A stretch of 64,000 bases of DNA from G963675935 sp963675935 (lineage in GTDB: Bacteria > Planctomycetota > Planctomycetia > Pirellulales > Thermoguttaceae): positions 310,001 through 374,000 of the forward strand of contig CAXXPV010000008.1 of the NCBI GenBank assembly GCA_963675935.2, in the 5' to 3' direction. Made by a program: the position numbers and the translations under genes. The notes under the pieces are model-generated. The model did no database searches. It worked only from the letters and a program-made list of their open reading frames with translations, and was not told the origin of the DNA. Positions 39,829 through 48,424 of the stretch are shown here, in pieces. Numbering within the stretch: position 1 is the stretch's first letter; each line of letters starts with the position of its first letter.

Positions 39829-42168
39829 CTATCTGAGTTGATATTTCCTTCTCAAAATCCATTCGGTTGTTAGTACGACGACGAACAGCGTCCACACGCC
39901 GGGCGGCCAGTAGAGCCGGGTTTCGACCATCACGGTTTTGCTACGCTGTTGGCGGTCGAGTTGCTCGATGAGATGATCGGCCGCGGCCAACGTGACGTAT
40001 CGCCCAGCGGCGGCGGAGGCTATCGCGGAAAGCATCTTTTCGTTCAAATCGAGCTGCTCGAATTCGAGATTCCGCCGGCCGACCTCGGCGAAGATTTTTT
40101 CCGAAGCCAAGGCCAACTCGCCTGCCTTGGCTTCAACGACGAATTCATATCGCCCCGCCAATCGCGGCTCGAGCGTGCCGGCGTAATGACCGCTGGGGCC
40201 TGGCGCTGCCGTAAGCGTAACGCGGTCGCTTTTTCCGTCGGGCCTTTTCACCACGGCGACGACCGTGGCGTTTTGTGCCCCTTGTCCATCGCGATTGCGC
40301 ACGACGGCCGAAAGCTGAATCGTCTCGCCCGGCTGATAAACGGCCTTGTCGGTCGAGGCCGTCGCGCCGGCATGGGCGTCAACCGCCTCGCCACGCGCGG
40401 CCAGCCAGCGAACCACCTGCCCCCAAAAACGCAGGAAGGGCGATTCCCGATCGAGCGCCCTCGGGCCTTGCTGCCAACGGCGCGTCGTGTCGGCCGTAAA
40501 AACCGCCGCCCGACCGCGATCGACCGGACAGACGGCCAGCACCGGCATGGCAGCCTGTTGAACAAAGGGGACAGGCACCTCCCGACTACCATTTTCGGCG
40601 ACGTTTTTATGTGTCGGTTCGGAGCCAGTCCCCTTTTTCAACAGGCTGATAGCCCCGGCCGGCAACGTGGCCAACACCGTCGCGCCGGGCCGGGCGCCCT
40701 CGACGCGGGTGCAGCCTTCCAGCGGCGGCAGGCCCGGCGTTTTTGCCTCACCTTGCGCGGTCGGAAAGAAGTCGCCGATATTGGCCATGATCGGATGCCG
40801 CACACCGTCGGGCGTCAGCACCGGCAGGAACGATTCGGTATATTGCCCGATCTCGCGATTGCCAAGCGCGACCGGCAGCACATTGCCCAGCGGCGTCGCG
40901 CCATAGCCGCCCGGCCCCAGGCTGTGATAGCCGCCCAACATGACCAGGCCCGCTCCTGCGCGAATGCGTTTCAGAAACATTTCCTGCTGCGCCGGCCGGA
41001 TGTAGGTGCTGTCGATGTCGCCGAAAATGAAGACGTCGAACTTGTCGATCGACTCCTGATCGCCGGGAATCGCCGTGAGTTGCAGGCCGCTCATATTCGT
41101 GCGGCGCAAAAACACGTTCGGCCGGGTTTGCACCAATGCACAAAACTCCAGGTCGGGGTCTTTCGATAAAAAGCGATCGACCAGCGCGCCATACTCCGCC
41201 CGGAGCGTGCCCTCGATGTACAAAACGCGGATGCCGGCCTCGACCACCGTGGCGATGGCCGACCGCTGATTGTTCTCGACGATCCGCTCGCCCTCGACCG
41301 GCTCGACGCGAACCGTATAGTTGTGCCGGCCCTTCACGGTGGGGCGAAACTCGAACGCGGCTTGCTGCGAACCCTCGGTGTCGTCGAGCGTCAACTCGCA
41401 CTGGGCAATCTGCCGGCCGTCTTCGTCCAAAAACGCCTGAACCACGCGGCCGGCCAGCCCGACCGCTTCGATCGAGCCGGCGATCCTGGCCATGTTGCCC
41501 AACAACATGCGGTCGGGGCAATCGATTCCGGTCACTTGGATGTCGCGGTAGGACGGGTTGCCTCGCAAGCCGGCGCCGACGCCGACGGTGTGGACGGTCA
41601 CGTTCAGGCTTCTCGCCATTTCCGCCGGATTTCCGGCCGAATTGTTGATGCCGTCGGAAAGCAGGACGACCGCGGCAACCTCGGCGGGGGCGAACTGGTG
41701 CGAGACCGCGGCCAACGCCCGCGAGATCGAGGTCGCCCGACCCGTCGGCGACAAGCCGGGCAAATCCAGCGGGCCGTCGAGCGGCTCGGCGGCTTCGGCG
41801 AATGCGATTGTCGAAAGCCGGAACTGGTCATCGAGATTTTTCGTCCATTGGGTCAGTTTATCGCGGGCGCGGTTGAAGCGAGTCAAACCCGAGGCGTCGT
41901 CGGCGATGCTCATCGAGGCCGAACGATCCATAAGGAACACCAGGGCGGGCTTTTCGGCGAATAGGTTTCGATGGCTCAGCACGGGGCGAAACAGGAGCGT
42001 AATGACAAGCAGGATGGCAGCCCAGCGCAGGGCGAGCAGCACATGGCGCTGTTGTGGTTTCAATTGCCCGAACGCCCGGCGGTAAAAAACCCAAGTAAGC
42101 AGCAACGCCGCGGCGGCAACCGCCGTCATCGTCGTAACGCTGGAGCCTTGGGCGAGGGTGAGGTGCAT
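39829..42168 (-). CDS. Membrane VWA protein with glutamine-amidotransferase-like domain
   Basis: 779 residues. Two N-terminal helices, then a VWA region (ALVFLMDRSASMSIADDAS, and AVVLLSDGINNSAG). From about 330 a GATase-I-like region has GIRVLYIEGTLRAEYGALVD and LGGYHSLGPGGYGATPLG; this domain arrangement is usual in planctomycete BAT operons. The C-terminal TM helix (VWTLFVVVLTTEWILRR) lies at the end. Residues about 507-539 (including KKGTGSEPTHKNVAENGSRE) are encoded by a family D palindrome at 40551-40648 inside the GATase-like region. First gene of the three-gene module. Confidence 0.85.
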   Translation of the reverse strand: MHLTLAQGSSVTTMTAVAAAALLLTWVFYRRAFGQLKPQQRHVLLALRWAAILLVITLLFRPVLSHRNLFAEKPALVFLMDRSASMSIADDASGLTRFNRARDKLTQWTKNLDDQFRLSTIAFAEAAEPLDGPLDLPGLSPTGRATSISRALAAVSHQFAPAEVAAVVLLSDGINNSAGNPAEMARSLNVTVHTVGVGAGLRGNPSYRDIQVTGIDCPDRMLLGNMARIAGSIEAVGLAGRVVQAFLDEDGRQIAQCELTLDDTEGSQQAAFEFRPTVKGRHNYTVRVEPVEGERIVENNQRSAIATVVEAGIRVLYIEGTLRAEYGALVDRFLSKDPDLEFCALVQTRPNVFLRRTNMSGLQLTAIPGDQESIDKFDVFIFGDIDSTYIRPAQQEMFLKRIRAGAGLVMLGGYHSLGPGGYGATPLGNVLPVALGNREIGQYTESFLPVLTPDGVRHPIMANIGDFFPTAQGEAKTPGLPPLEGCTRVEGARPGATVLATLPAGAISLLKKGTGSEPTHKNVAENGSREVPVPFVQQAAMPVLAVCPVDRGRAAVFTADTTRRWQQGPRALDRESPFLRFWGQVVRWLAARGEAVDAHAGATASTDKAVYQPGETIQLSAVVRNRDGQGAQNATVVAVVKRPDGKSDRVTLTAAPGPSGHYAGTLEPRLAGRYEFVVEAKAGELALASEKIFAEVGRRNLEFEQLDLNEKMLSAIASAAAGRYVTLAAADHLIEQLDRQQRSKTVMVETRLYWPPGVWTLFVVVLTTEWILRRKYQLR
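40551..40648. repeat. Palindromic repeat, family D, in frame in the VWA gene
   Basis: 98 bp: CAGCCTGTTGAA/TTCAACAGGCTG at the ends, inside them AAAGGGGACAGGCACC and GGAGCCAGTCCCCTTTTT. Opposite orientation, relative to the gene, to the copy at 24904. Confidence 0.85.
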
Positions 42169-42248
42169 TACCAGTGGCTAGTGGTTAGGGGCTAGGGGGC
42201 TAGAAAACCGCTTGCGGTCTCGCAACTGTTCACGAATCGCAGAATAGC

Positions 42249-42323
42249 GTCATTCTGATCGCAGCGAAGAATCTCGTCCGTGCCGCAAGTCCACACAAGA
42301 TTCTTCGCTGCGCTCAGAATGAC
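42249..42323. repeat. Palindromic repeat, family B
   Basis: GTCATTCTGATCGCAGCGAAG paired with its inverse, between the 42358 gene and the VWA gene. Confidence 0.8.
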
Positions 42324-42357
42324 GGTGATCCCGCAAATGGTTACGCGGTTTTGCAAC

Positions 42358-42999
42358 TCACTTCTCCTTCGAAAATTTTTTCGCGCCCGCTTCCATCGCT
42401 TCCTTGCCGAATTGAATCCGCTTGACGTAAACCAGCGTTTTCAAATCTTGCCCCAGATCGCCCTTGTTGCGTTTGTTGAGCAAGAACCGCTCGGCCTCCT
42501 GCTTGCCGAGCGGTTGGACGTACACAATCGCGGCCAGCGGACCGGCAACGGTGCGTCCGTCCTTCAGCGTAATCGTATGCAAATACTCCCGAGCGGGATA
42601 GCTGCGGCCGGTGTAGATTTTCTCGTCGCTCGTGGTTTCCTTGAACTTCCATTCCCGCTCGATCCATTCGCGTTTCACTTGGCACTCGATCTTCGCGACC
42701 GCCTGCAAGGGAATCTCGCGTTGCCGCTGCTGTTGGTCGTCGTAAAGTTTCAACCTTTTATCGCGAGTCAGATAGATCCATCCGGGCCGAAGCGTGCCGT
42801 CGGACAATTCAACGCAGCCCTCGACGGCGTCGTCTCTCGGCGGCTTCGACTTGTCGGATTCCACGTCGGCGTCTTCGACCGGGCCGAAAGGATTGATCGC
42901 CGGCGGCTCGTCGGCCAAGAGCGTCGAGACCGAAAGAATCGCAACGGCGGCCGCTGTCAGTGTCATCGTCTGGATGTTGCGTAGTGTGGTTCGAGACAC
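42358..42999 (-). CDS. Exported hypothetical protein (213 aa)
   Basis: A GTG at 42999 is 6 bases after AGGAGG; GTG 43005 is too close to the same site. A signal peptide is visible (MTLTAAAVAILSVSTLLA, cut before DEPPAINPF). The mature part has LSDGTLRPGWIYLTRDKRLK, then IPLQAVAKIECQVKREWIE and TGRSYPAREYLHTITLKDG, a beta-rich pattern typical of planctomycete proteins of unknown function. It probably works in the cell envelope. Confidence 0.7.
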   Translation of the reverse strand: MSRTTLRNIQTMTLTAAAVAILSVSTLLADEPPAINPFGPVEDADVESDKSKPPRDDAVEGCVELSDGTLRPGWIYLTRDKRLKLYDDQQQRQREIPLQAVAKIECQVKREWIEREWKFKETTSDEKIYTGRSYPAREYLHTITLKDGRTVAGPLAAIVYVQPLGKQEAERFLLNKRNKGDLGQDLKTLVYVKRIQFGKEAMEAGAKKFSKEK

Positions 43000-43071
43000 G
43001 CGCACGCCTCCTAGTGGACGTTGAACGGGGTTCCTTTAGGCAACCTTTCAACCGATTGCAGTATATTGCTA

Positions 43072-43311
43072 GCAAAAAAGCGGCGTATTTGGGCCGAAGG
43101 CCCTTTGGTTCTCCCAGCCCAGGGCATCGCCCTGGGGTGCGAGAAGCCACGCCAGCCACATCGGCCCAACGGGTCAACCGTTCCGCAAGGCGAACCTTTG
43201 GCCCGTTGGGCCGATAACAGAATCGCCGTTCTCTCGCACACCCAGGGCGATGCCCTGGGCTGGGAGAACGGTTGCCCCTTCAGGGCTGCAAACGGCTAAA
43301 CTGTTACTCCT
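43072..43311. repeat. Composite palindromic array (CCCAGGGCGATGCCCTGGG type)
   Basis: Inverted elements: GGGCCGAAGGCCC, CCCAGCCCAGGGCATCGCCC, CATCGGCCCAACGGGTCAACC, and the inverse series ending CTGGGCTGGGAGAACGG. A related, interrupted array is at 60350-60822. This fills the gap 43006-43418 together with a CGTTCCC hairpin at 43378-43406. Confidence 0.75.
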
Positions 43312-43377
43312 TTATTATATCGTTTGGAGCGGCTGTTTGGCAGATGCGCGCGGGAGGCGGCAGGAGATCAGTAAAGT

Positions 43378-43406
43378 CCTCGTTCCCATGCGGAGCTGGG
43401 AACGAG
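43378..43406. repeat. CTCGTTCCC/GGGAACGAG hairpin
   Basis: Short palindrome just after the rhomboid stop; the same family as the one inside lptE. Confidence 0.55.
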
Positions 43407-43418
43407 AAAAAGGATGAA

Positions 43419-44366
43419 CTATTTCCGCCGCTGCTGATATTCGCGGCTGGCGGTTTCGAGCGTTTGCCGTTCGCGGGCCGTGAGACTGGCCTCGCCCTCC
43501 CGATAGATTTTTCCCAGAATCCGATCGACCTCCCGGCCGAGATCGGTGGCGTCGGCCGGCGGCTCGGCGTCCGGCTCCCGATCGTCCGGCGTGTGAACCC
43601 GCAGACGGGGCTTCGCGTGGAAGGGGAACCGCGGCAGGCGGAAGCCGCCGTGGGTCAAATGCGAAAGATTCCAACCGCCAAGATAATAGGCCGCGGCGAA
43701 GGCGGCGCCGGCCACGTGGACCAGGAACGCGACGTTCGAGCCTTGAACCCCGCCCATCGACCCGTAAATGTCGTAGGCGACGATCAGCACGCCGACCAGC
43801 CACGCCGGCATGGGCAGCACGAAGAACACCAGCAGCGTGACGTGGGGATAGTTGAAGGCGAAAAGCACCACCATCCCCGAGATTGCGCCAGACGCGCCCA
43901 GAGCGCCCTGCCACGGCAGTTCGCCCGCCAAACTGCCGACGGCGCTCCAAACCGCATTGGCGAACACCAGCGTGGCGAGATAGACGAGCCAGAATTCCTT
44001 CGACCCGTACCGCTCTTCCACGTAACGCCCGAGAAAGAACAGCACCAGCATGTTGCCGACAATGTGCATGACATTGAACGGCGAGTGGGCGAAACCGGCG
44101 GTGAGAAACTTCCACCACAGCAACGGATGGGTAATCGTATCGACATGAACGACCAGCAAATCGCTCAGCCAGCGACCCGGTTGAACGACGGTTAGCCCAT
44201 TGGGCAAAGCGCGGAGAGTCCTCGTTTCCGGCGAGAACATATCGAGGAACCAGACCATCACGTTGATGGCGATGATCGCGCCGACCGCGGTGCGCGGAAG
44301 ATACGAAGCGATAGAAGAAGCCGGCCGCCGCTCGTCGCGGTAGTAGTCGCGATCGTAAATGCCCAC
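43419..44366 (-). CDS. Rhomboid-family intramembrane serine protease
   Basis: 315-residue membrane protease. The catalytic serine is S159 in GASGAISG and the catalytic histidine is H217 in FLVHVAGAAFAAAYY, on different helices. The conserved HxxxN-type loop is in FAHSPFNVMHIVGNMLVLFF. Six or so helices span residues 30-235. The C-terminal 70 residues are a cytoplasmic charged tail (ADATDLGREVDRILGKIYRE, then EASLTARERQTLETASREY). It starts 5 bp after the coiled-coil gene stop, so they share an operon. Confidence 0.93.
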   Translation of the reverse strand: MGIYDRDYYRDERRPASSIASYLPRTAVGAIIAINVMVWFLDMFSPETRTLRALPNGLTVVQPGRWLSDLLVVHVDTITHPLLWWKFLTAGFAHSPFNVMHIVGNMLVLFFLGRYVEERYGSKEFWLVYLATLVFANAVWSAVGSLAGELPWQGALGASGAISGMVVLFAFNYPHVTLLVFFVLPMPAWLVGVLIVAYDIYGSMGGVQGSNVAFLVHVAGAAFAAAYYLGGWNLSHLTHGGFRLPRFPFHAKPRLRVHTPDDREPDAEPPADATDLGREVDRILGKIYREGEASLTARERQTLETASREYQQRRK

Positions 44367-44371
44367 CTGTT

Positions 44372-45430
44372 TTACAGCCTCCCTGCGCCGGATTGGGCCA
44401 TGGCACGGGTGCGCTGGTCGATCCGCCGGACGGCCTCCAACTGGAACTTGGCGATCTGGCCGGCCATGGCCTGATTGGTTGCGATCAATTTCGAGATATA
44501 CGCCTGCATGGCGGACAATTTCTTTTCAAGGCTTTGGTGATGCGCCAGCACGATGTCGCGCCGGGCGCCCGCCGTCTTCAGGTCTTCCGTCACGGCGGCG
44601 ATGTCCTTCTTGCACGCTTCTTCCTGCGTGCGCGCTTCGCCCAGCGCTTCCTCGACGAGTTGCTTGTCTCGCTTGACGCTCGCGATCGAATCGGTCAAGA
44701 GAATGCGATTTTCCCGTTCGACGTCGAAAAGAACCCGGTAGTCGCGGAGCGGGCGGACGTAGTTGCCGCCAGCCACGTTCGCGGCCGGGTCGTCCTTGGC
44801 GGCTGGCTTGCCGTCCTTGAGATATTCTTGCACGCTGTCGGCGGGCAGCAACGCCTTCTTTTGGGCGTCGTCCATCGCGGCGAAAATTTCGTGATTGTCG
44901 CGCGGCGCGACCTCGTACAACACCCACGGCCCCTTGGCTTTTTCCAGCTTCGTGATTTCGCGGTCGCCGAGCTTGGACGTCGGCACGACGGTCACTTGCT
45001 TGTCGCCGACGTTGGTCACGGTGAATTGGCCGAGGTATTGGCCTTTCTTCTCGGCCTCCAGTTCTTCAAACGCGCAGAGGACGACCGATTTGGCCAGCCC
45101 GTGGGAGACGGGCGTGCCGATGGCCAAGGCGACTTCGGCGGTGCCGTCGTCGCGGCCCGTCTTGATCCTTGGCGTGCAATTCGCCCACATCCGACGGCGA
45201 TCCTGCGTCAGGTTGTGCAGCCTCAGTTTGAGTTGCCGGATGCCATCTTGCGTTCCGGTCCCCTCGGCCAGCTCGTCATTCTCTTTGTTGATTTGCGCGA
45301 TTCGCTCTTCGATCTTTTTGGCGCGCTCGCTCCAGGCGGTTTCCGTCTTTACCGCCCGTGCCGCCATGTAGAAAAAGACCAAAGAGGCGACGCCGATCAG
45401 ACCGACGAGGACTTTATTCCAGATGCTCAT
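44372..45430 (-). CDS. Membrane-anchored coiled-coil protein
   Basis: 352 residues from ATG 45430. A TM helix (VLVGLIGVASLVFFYMAAR) is followed by a coiled coil (AKKIEERIAQINKENDELA, then IRQLKLRLHNLTQDRRR). The central part is soluble (ALAIGTPVSHGLAKSVVLC, then GQYLGQFTVTNVGDKQVTVV). The C-terminal third is another long coiled coil (VEEALGEARTQEEACKKDIA, EKKLSAMQAYISKLIATNQA). This layout is seen in planctomycete proteins without known role. It is coupled with a rhomboid protease, so it may be a substrate or partner of it (inference). Confidence 0.75.
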   Translation of the reverse strand: MSIWNKVLVGLIGVASLVFFYMAARAVKTETAWSERAKKIEERIAQINKENDELAEGTGTQDGIRQLKLRLHNLTQDRRRMWANCTPRIKTGRDDGTAEVALAIGTPVSHGLAKSVVLCAFEELEAEKKGQYLGQFTVTNVGDKQVTVVPTSKLGDREITKLEKAKGPWVLYEVAPRDNHEIFAAMDDAQKKALLPADSVQEYLKDGKPAAKDDPAANVAGGNYVRPLRDYRVLFDVERENRILLTDSIASVKRDKQLVEEALGEARTQEEACKKDIAAVTEDLKTAGARRDIVLAHHQSLEKKLSAMQAYISKLIATNQAMAGQIAKFQLEAVRRIDQRTRAMAQSGAGRL

Positions 45431-45509
45431 GCAGTTTCTCCGAGGTAACTCCCGAACCTTGATGATAATCAGGGCGGGGGCCGTCGTCAAGTTTTTGCCC
45501 CAGGAGAAC

Positions 45510-45666
45510 CAGGAAAACTGCAAAGTCCAGGAAGCCGTTATTCTGAGCGCAGCGAAGAATCTCCGTGGTATCGCGTAAGTTCCTGCGGGCCAACGAGATT
45601 CTTCGCTGCGCTCAGAATGACGGTTTTTCCCATCTATCCCCAAAATGCGACTTTGCAATTCTCCTG
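45510..45666. mobile_element. 157-bp palindromic element, copy 2 (of 22939-23095)
   Basis: Same length and nearly the same sequence as 22939-23095, with CAGGAAAACTGCAAAGTC and GACTTTGCAATTCTCCTG ends and a family B hairpin inside. The direct repeat CCAGGAGAACC lies on both sides (45500-45510 and 45667-45677). Confidence 0.75.
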
Positions 45667-45720
45667 CCAGGAGAACCGCTTTTCGCCCCAGAATGCACCC
45701 CTCGCGTGGAGTAGGCGCCA

Positions 45721-45748
45721 TCGACAAGAAAGTCGGATGGGGTATAAT
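45721..45748 (+). promoter_or_regulatory. Candidate promoter of speB
   Basis: TCGACA (45721-45726), 16-bp spacer, TATAAT (45743-45748). The predicted start of transcription falls at about 45755-45757, on the ATG, so the mRNA would be leaderless. Confidence 0.55.
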
Positions 45749-45756
45749 CGGGTGCC

Positions 45757-46632
45757 ATGATGCCTGATTTTACACAATTATTCGGATTGCCCTCGCCGGG
45801 ACCGGAACACGCCGACGCCGTGGTGCTGCCGCTGCCCGTCGAAAAAACGGTTTCCTACGGCACTGGGGCGAGCAGCGGACCTGCCGCAATCCTGGCGGCC
45901 AGCCTTCAGGTTGAGACCTTTGACGAGGAGACGCTGGTCGATTTCGCCCAGTCGCCCCGGCTGCACGTCCTGCCGCCGCTATCGCCCGACGGCGACATCG
46001 AGGATTGCCTCGCCAAAATCGAAGAACATGTCCGGCCGTGGCGAGGACGGTTTCTGCTGAGTCTCGGCGGCGAACACACCGTAACCTATGGCTTGGTGAC
46101 CGGGCTGATCGACAATCCGGCCGACGTGACCGTAGTGCAGATCGACGCCCACGGCGACCTAGCCGACAAGCTGACCGGCCGGCACTGGTCGCACGGCACG
46201 GTAATGCGCCGCCTGTGGGAGCGGGGTTGCCGTCTGGTGCAGATCGGCATTCGCAGTCTGACTCGCGACGAATACGACGTGGCGACGGCCGGCCCTCGCA
46301 TCACGACCTACTACGCCCATCGGCTCGAAAGCCAGTGGGCGGAGATTCTCGCCACGCTTCGTTCGCTGGAGGGCAAGGTTTATTTGACCATCGACGTGGA
46401 CGGCTTGGACCCGTCGATCATTCCCAGCACTGGCACGCCGCAGCCGGGCGGTCTTTCGTGGCGGCAGACGATGGAGCTGTTGCGGGTGATTTTCACCCAA
46501 TCGCATTGCGAGTTGATCGGGGCCGACGTGGTCGAGTTCGTGGCCTCGCCGATTTCGCCCGGTTGCGATCCCGCGGCGGCCCGGCTCGTGACGAAGTTGT
46601 TGGCGTGGTGGTGGACGGGTCAAAAGCGTTGA
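45757..46632 (+). CDS. speB: Agmatinase / ureohydrolase-family protein
   Basis: 291 residues of the arginase/agmatinase family, hydrolysing agmatine (or a related guanidino compound) to putrescine and urea with two Mn ions. Metal-ligand motifs: SLGGEHTVTYG, QIDAHGDLAD, SHGTVMRR, and TIDVDGLDPSIIPSTGTPQPG. Signature loop YGTGASSGPAAILAAS at residues 30-45. The early Asp motif reads DAHGDL rather than the usual DAHxDLR. The gene starts at the predicted transcription start. It converges with an EamA remnant (overlap of 13 bp). Confidence 0.88.
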   Translation: MMPDFTQLFGLPSPGPEHADAVVLPLPVEKTVSYGTGASSGPAAILAASLQVETFDEETLVDFAQSPRLHVLPPLSPDGDIEDCLAKIEEHVRPWRGRFLLSLGGEHTVTYGLVTGLIDNPADVTVVQIDAHGDLADKLTGRHWSHGTVMRRLWERGCRLVQIGIRSLTRDEYDVATAGPRITTYYAHRLESQWAEILATLRSLEGKVYLTIDVDGLDPSIIPSTGTPQPGGLSWRQTMELLRVIFTQSHCELIGADVVEFVASPISPGCDPAAARLVTKLLAWWWTGQKR

Positions 46633-46832
46633 AAAACGCAGTCGGTCGGCAGCCAAAACACGCGGAAGACGCCCTCGTAGACGATCATCAAGACGCGGGC
46701 GATGACAAGGCGAATGATACTGACGGCCAGGGTGCCGACGTCTTTTCCGGCCGAGGTCCAGGCCAATGCCGAGAGGGTCCAGCAAAACGCCGTCCCCAGC
46801 GATACCCACTCGCCGAAAAGCATATCGCTCAT
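46620..46832 (-). pseudogene. EamA/DMT-type transporter remnant (N-terminal 70 aa)
   Basis: From ATG 46832: MSDMLFGEWVSLGTAFCWTL, then SALAWTSAGKDVGTLAVSII and RLVIARVLMIVYEGVF. This is the first helix pair of an EamA/DMT drug-metabolite transporter, cut at about 70 residues (usual length about 290-300). Its start overlaps the trpC stop by 4 bp (ATGA), so it was once translated after trpC. The truncation coincides with the end of speB; the rest is absent. Confidence 0.7.
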
Positions 46833-47617
46833 CGGGGCGTTCCCAGGAGTCCATCGACGGCCGCGGCGACATCGGGCCGGGCCAAGAGCGATTCGCCGAC
46901 CAACATGGCCTGCACGCCGGCCGCTTCGAGCCGCTCGACGTCCTGTCGCGTGCGGATGCCGCTCTCGCCCACCACGATGCAATCGGCCGGAATTTGTCGC
47001 CGCAGCCGCAGCGTGTGTTCCAGATCGACCTCGAAGCTGCGCAGGTCGCGGTTGTTCACGCCGATCAGCCGAGCGCCGACGCGCAACACCCGCGACAAAT
47101 TCGCCGGATCGTACAACTCGACCAGCGGCGTCATTCCGAGATCAATCGTCGTGTGAAAAATCCTCGCCAGGGCGTAGTCATCCAGACATTCGGCGATCAG
47201 CAGCACGGCGTCGGCCCCTGCCGCGCGGGCTTCGACCACCTGATACGGGTCGATCAAGAAATCCTTCCGCAGCACGGGCAGATCGACCTCGCGGCGAACC
47301 TCGCGGAGATATTTTAGAGAGCCTTGAAAAAACGGCTCGTCGGTCAATACGCTGATGCACGACGCCCCGTGCTTTTGGTAAATTTCGGCGATGGCGACCG
47401 GATCGAAGTCTTCACGAATGACGCCCTTGCTCGGGCTTGCCTTTTTGACTTCGGCAATCAGCCGGATGGGCGGGCCGGCCGAGAGCGCGGCCAGAAAATC
47501 GCGCGGCGGCGGGGCGGCGGCAAGTTGTTCTCGCAGCGAGTCCTCGGGCATGAGCGACTTCGCCCTGGCCACTTCTTCACGCTTCGCGGCGGTGATTTTA
47601 TCGAGGATTGTTGGCAT
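46829..47617 (-). CDS. trpC: Indole-3-glycerol-phosphate synthase
   Basis: 262 residues; closes the indole ring of tryptophan. Motifs: ILDKITAAKREEVARAKSLM, LIAEVKKASPSKGVIREDFD, ISVLTDEPFFQGSLKYLREV, PVLRKDFLIDPYQVVEARAA, GVNNRDLRSFEVDLEHTL and GESGIRTRQDVERLEAAGVQ, covering the catalytic Lys/Glu residues of the (beta/alpha)8 barrel. No other trp genes adjoin; planctomycetes usually scatter them. Confidence 0.96.
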   Translation of the reverse strand: MPTILDKITAAKREEVARAKSLMPEDSLREQLAAAPPPRDFLAALSAGPPIRLIAEVKKASPSKGVIREDFDPVAIAEIYQKHGASCISVLTDEPFFQGSLKYLREVRREVDLPVLRKDFLIDPYQVVEARAAGADAVLLIAECLDDYALARIFHTTIDLGMTPLVELYDPANLSRVLRVGARLIGVNNRDLRSFEVDLEHTLRLRRQIPADCIVVGESGIRTRQDVERLEAAGVQAMLVGESLLARPDVAAAVDGLLGTPR

Positions 47618-47701
47618 GGTTCACCACGGATGATTTTATCAGATGCTTGCGTGGCGTGGAACCGCAGTTACAATAGGGGGTGTGATTGCTGGCGAGTGAT
47701 T

Positions 47702-48118
47702 GTATACCTTGCACGGCTTGGTTTGTCCGATTTCTTGCGAGGTGGAAAACCCGGACAATTTCAACCGTTCGCAGTACAAGAAGGGGCTTCAGGACTTTAC
47801 GGACGCGACCGGACTGGAGATCACCGTTTGCCATTATCCGCCGGGCACATCGAAGTGGAATCCGATCGAGCATCGGCTATTCAGTCACGGCGACGTGGTC
47901 GGGATTTGTGTTGAGTACGCTTGCGGTGCTGCTTGGATTCATCCGCCGCACCACAACTCAAACCGGTCTGAAGGTAACTGCTACGCACTTTGAGAAATCT
48001 ACTCAACCGGCCAACGAGTCAGTAATGTGGAGTTGAAAGCCGTTCAACTTACTCGCCATGCCATCTGCCCCCAGTGGAATTACACGATCCAACCCCGAAT
48101 TATGCAAAACACGGAGTA
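47702..48118 (+). pseudogene. ISAzo13-type transposase remnant
   Basis: Two reading frames hold consecutive parts of an ISAzo13-family transposase C-terminus. The first has SQYKKGLQDFTDATGLEITV, then CHYPPGTSKWNPIEHRLFS, ending at about 47884. The second continues from about 47895 with RRTTTQTGLKVTATHFEK and finally CPQWNYTIQPRIMQNTE before a stop at 48116-48118. A small deletion or frameshift separates them. The first 75 bases are shared with 29918-29992. The N-terminal two thirds and both ends of the IS are missing. Confidence 0.75.
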
Positions 48119-48306
48119 GTTGCTGGACAGGCGCCTACCCGTTTATCTGGCGAAAAAAGTTCGCCGCGAAAGGGCGATGAATCCCGCAAAAAACGCGACG
48201 AACTATGCCGCGTTAGGATTTGGGAATAAATAACTTTCCCTTTGACCCGTTTAGCCCCAGCGCTTGTGCCAGGCGGATGGTTGCAAAATCGGGCTGTAAT
48301 TTGTTT

Positions 48307-48421
48307 CTGTTGCGGAATGTCTGTGTGGGGTGGGACAATCGCAGCGCAGTCCCACCAAAAACCGGGAAAAACATCTGGTGGGACTGCGCTAAAGCTTGTC
48401 CCACCCTACTTTCCGCAACAG
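48307..48421. repeat. Long palindrome abutting the GH78 stop, possible terminator
   Basis: CTGTTGCGGAA/TTCCGCAACAG ends with an inner GGTGGGACAATCGC..GCTTGTCCCACC stem. It ends 3 bp before the rhamnosidase stop on the opposite strand. The stretch 48119-48306 has no gene that I recognise. Confidence 0.75.
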
Positions 48422-48424
48422 TCC

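Noticed and set aside
45757..46632. Formiminoglutamase or arginase instead of agmatinase
   Set aside because: Signature blocks fit agmatinase-like proteins better, but substrate cannot be proven from sequence; kept as speB with lower certainty.
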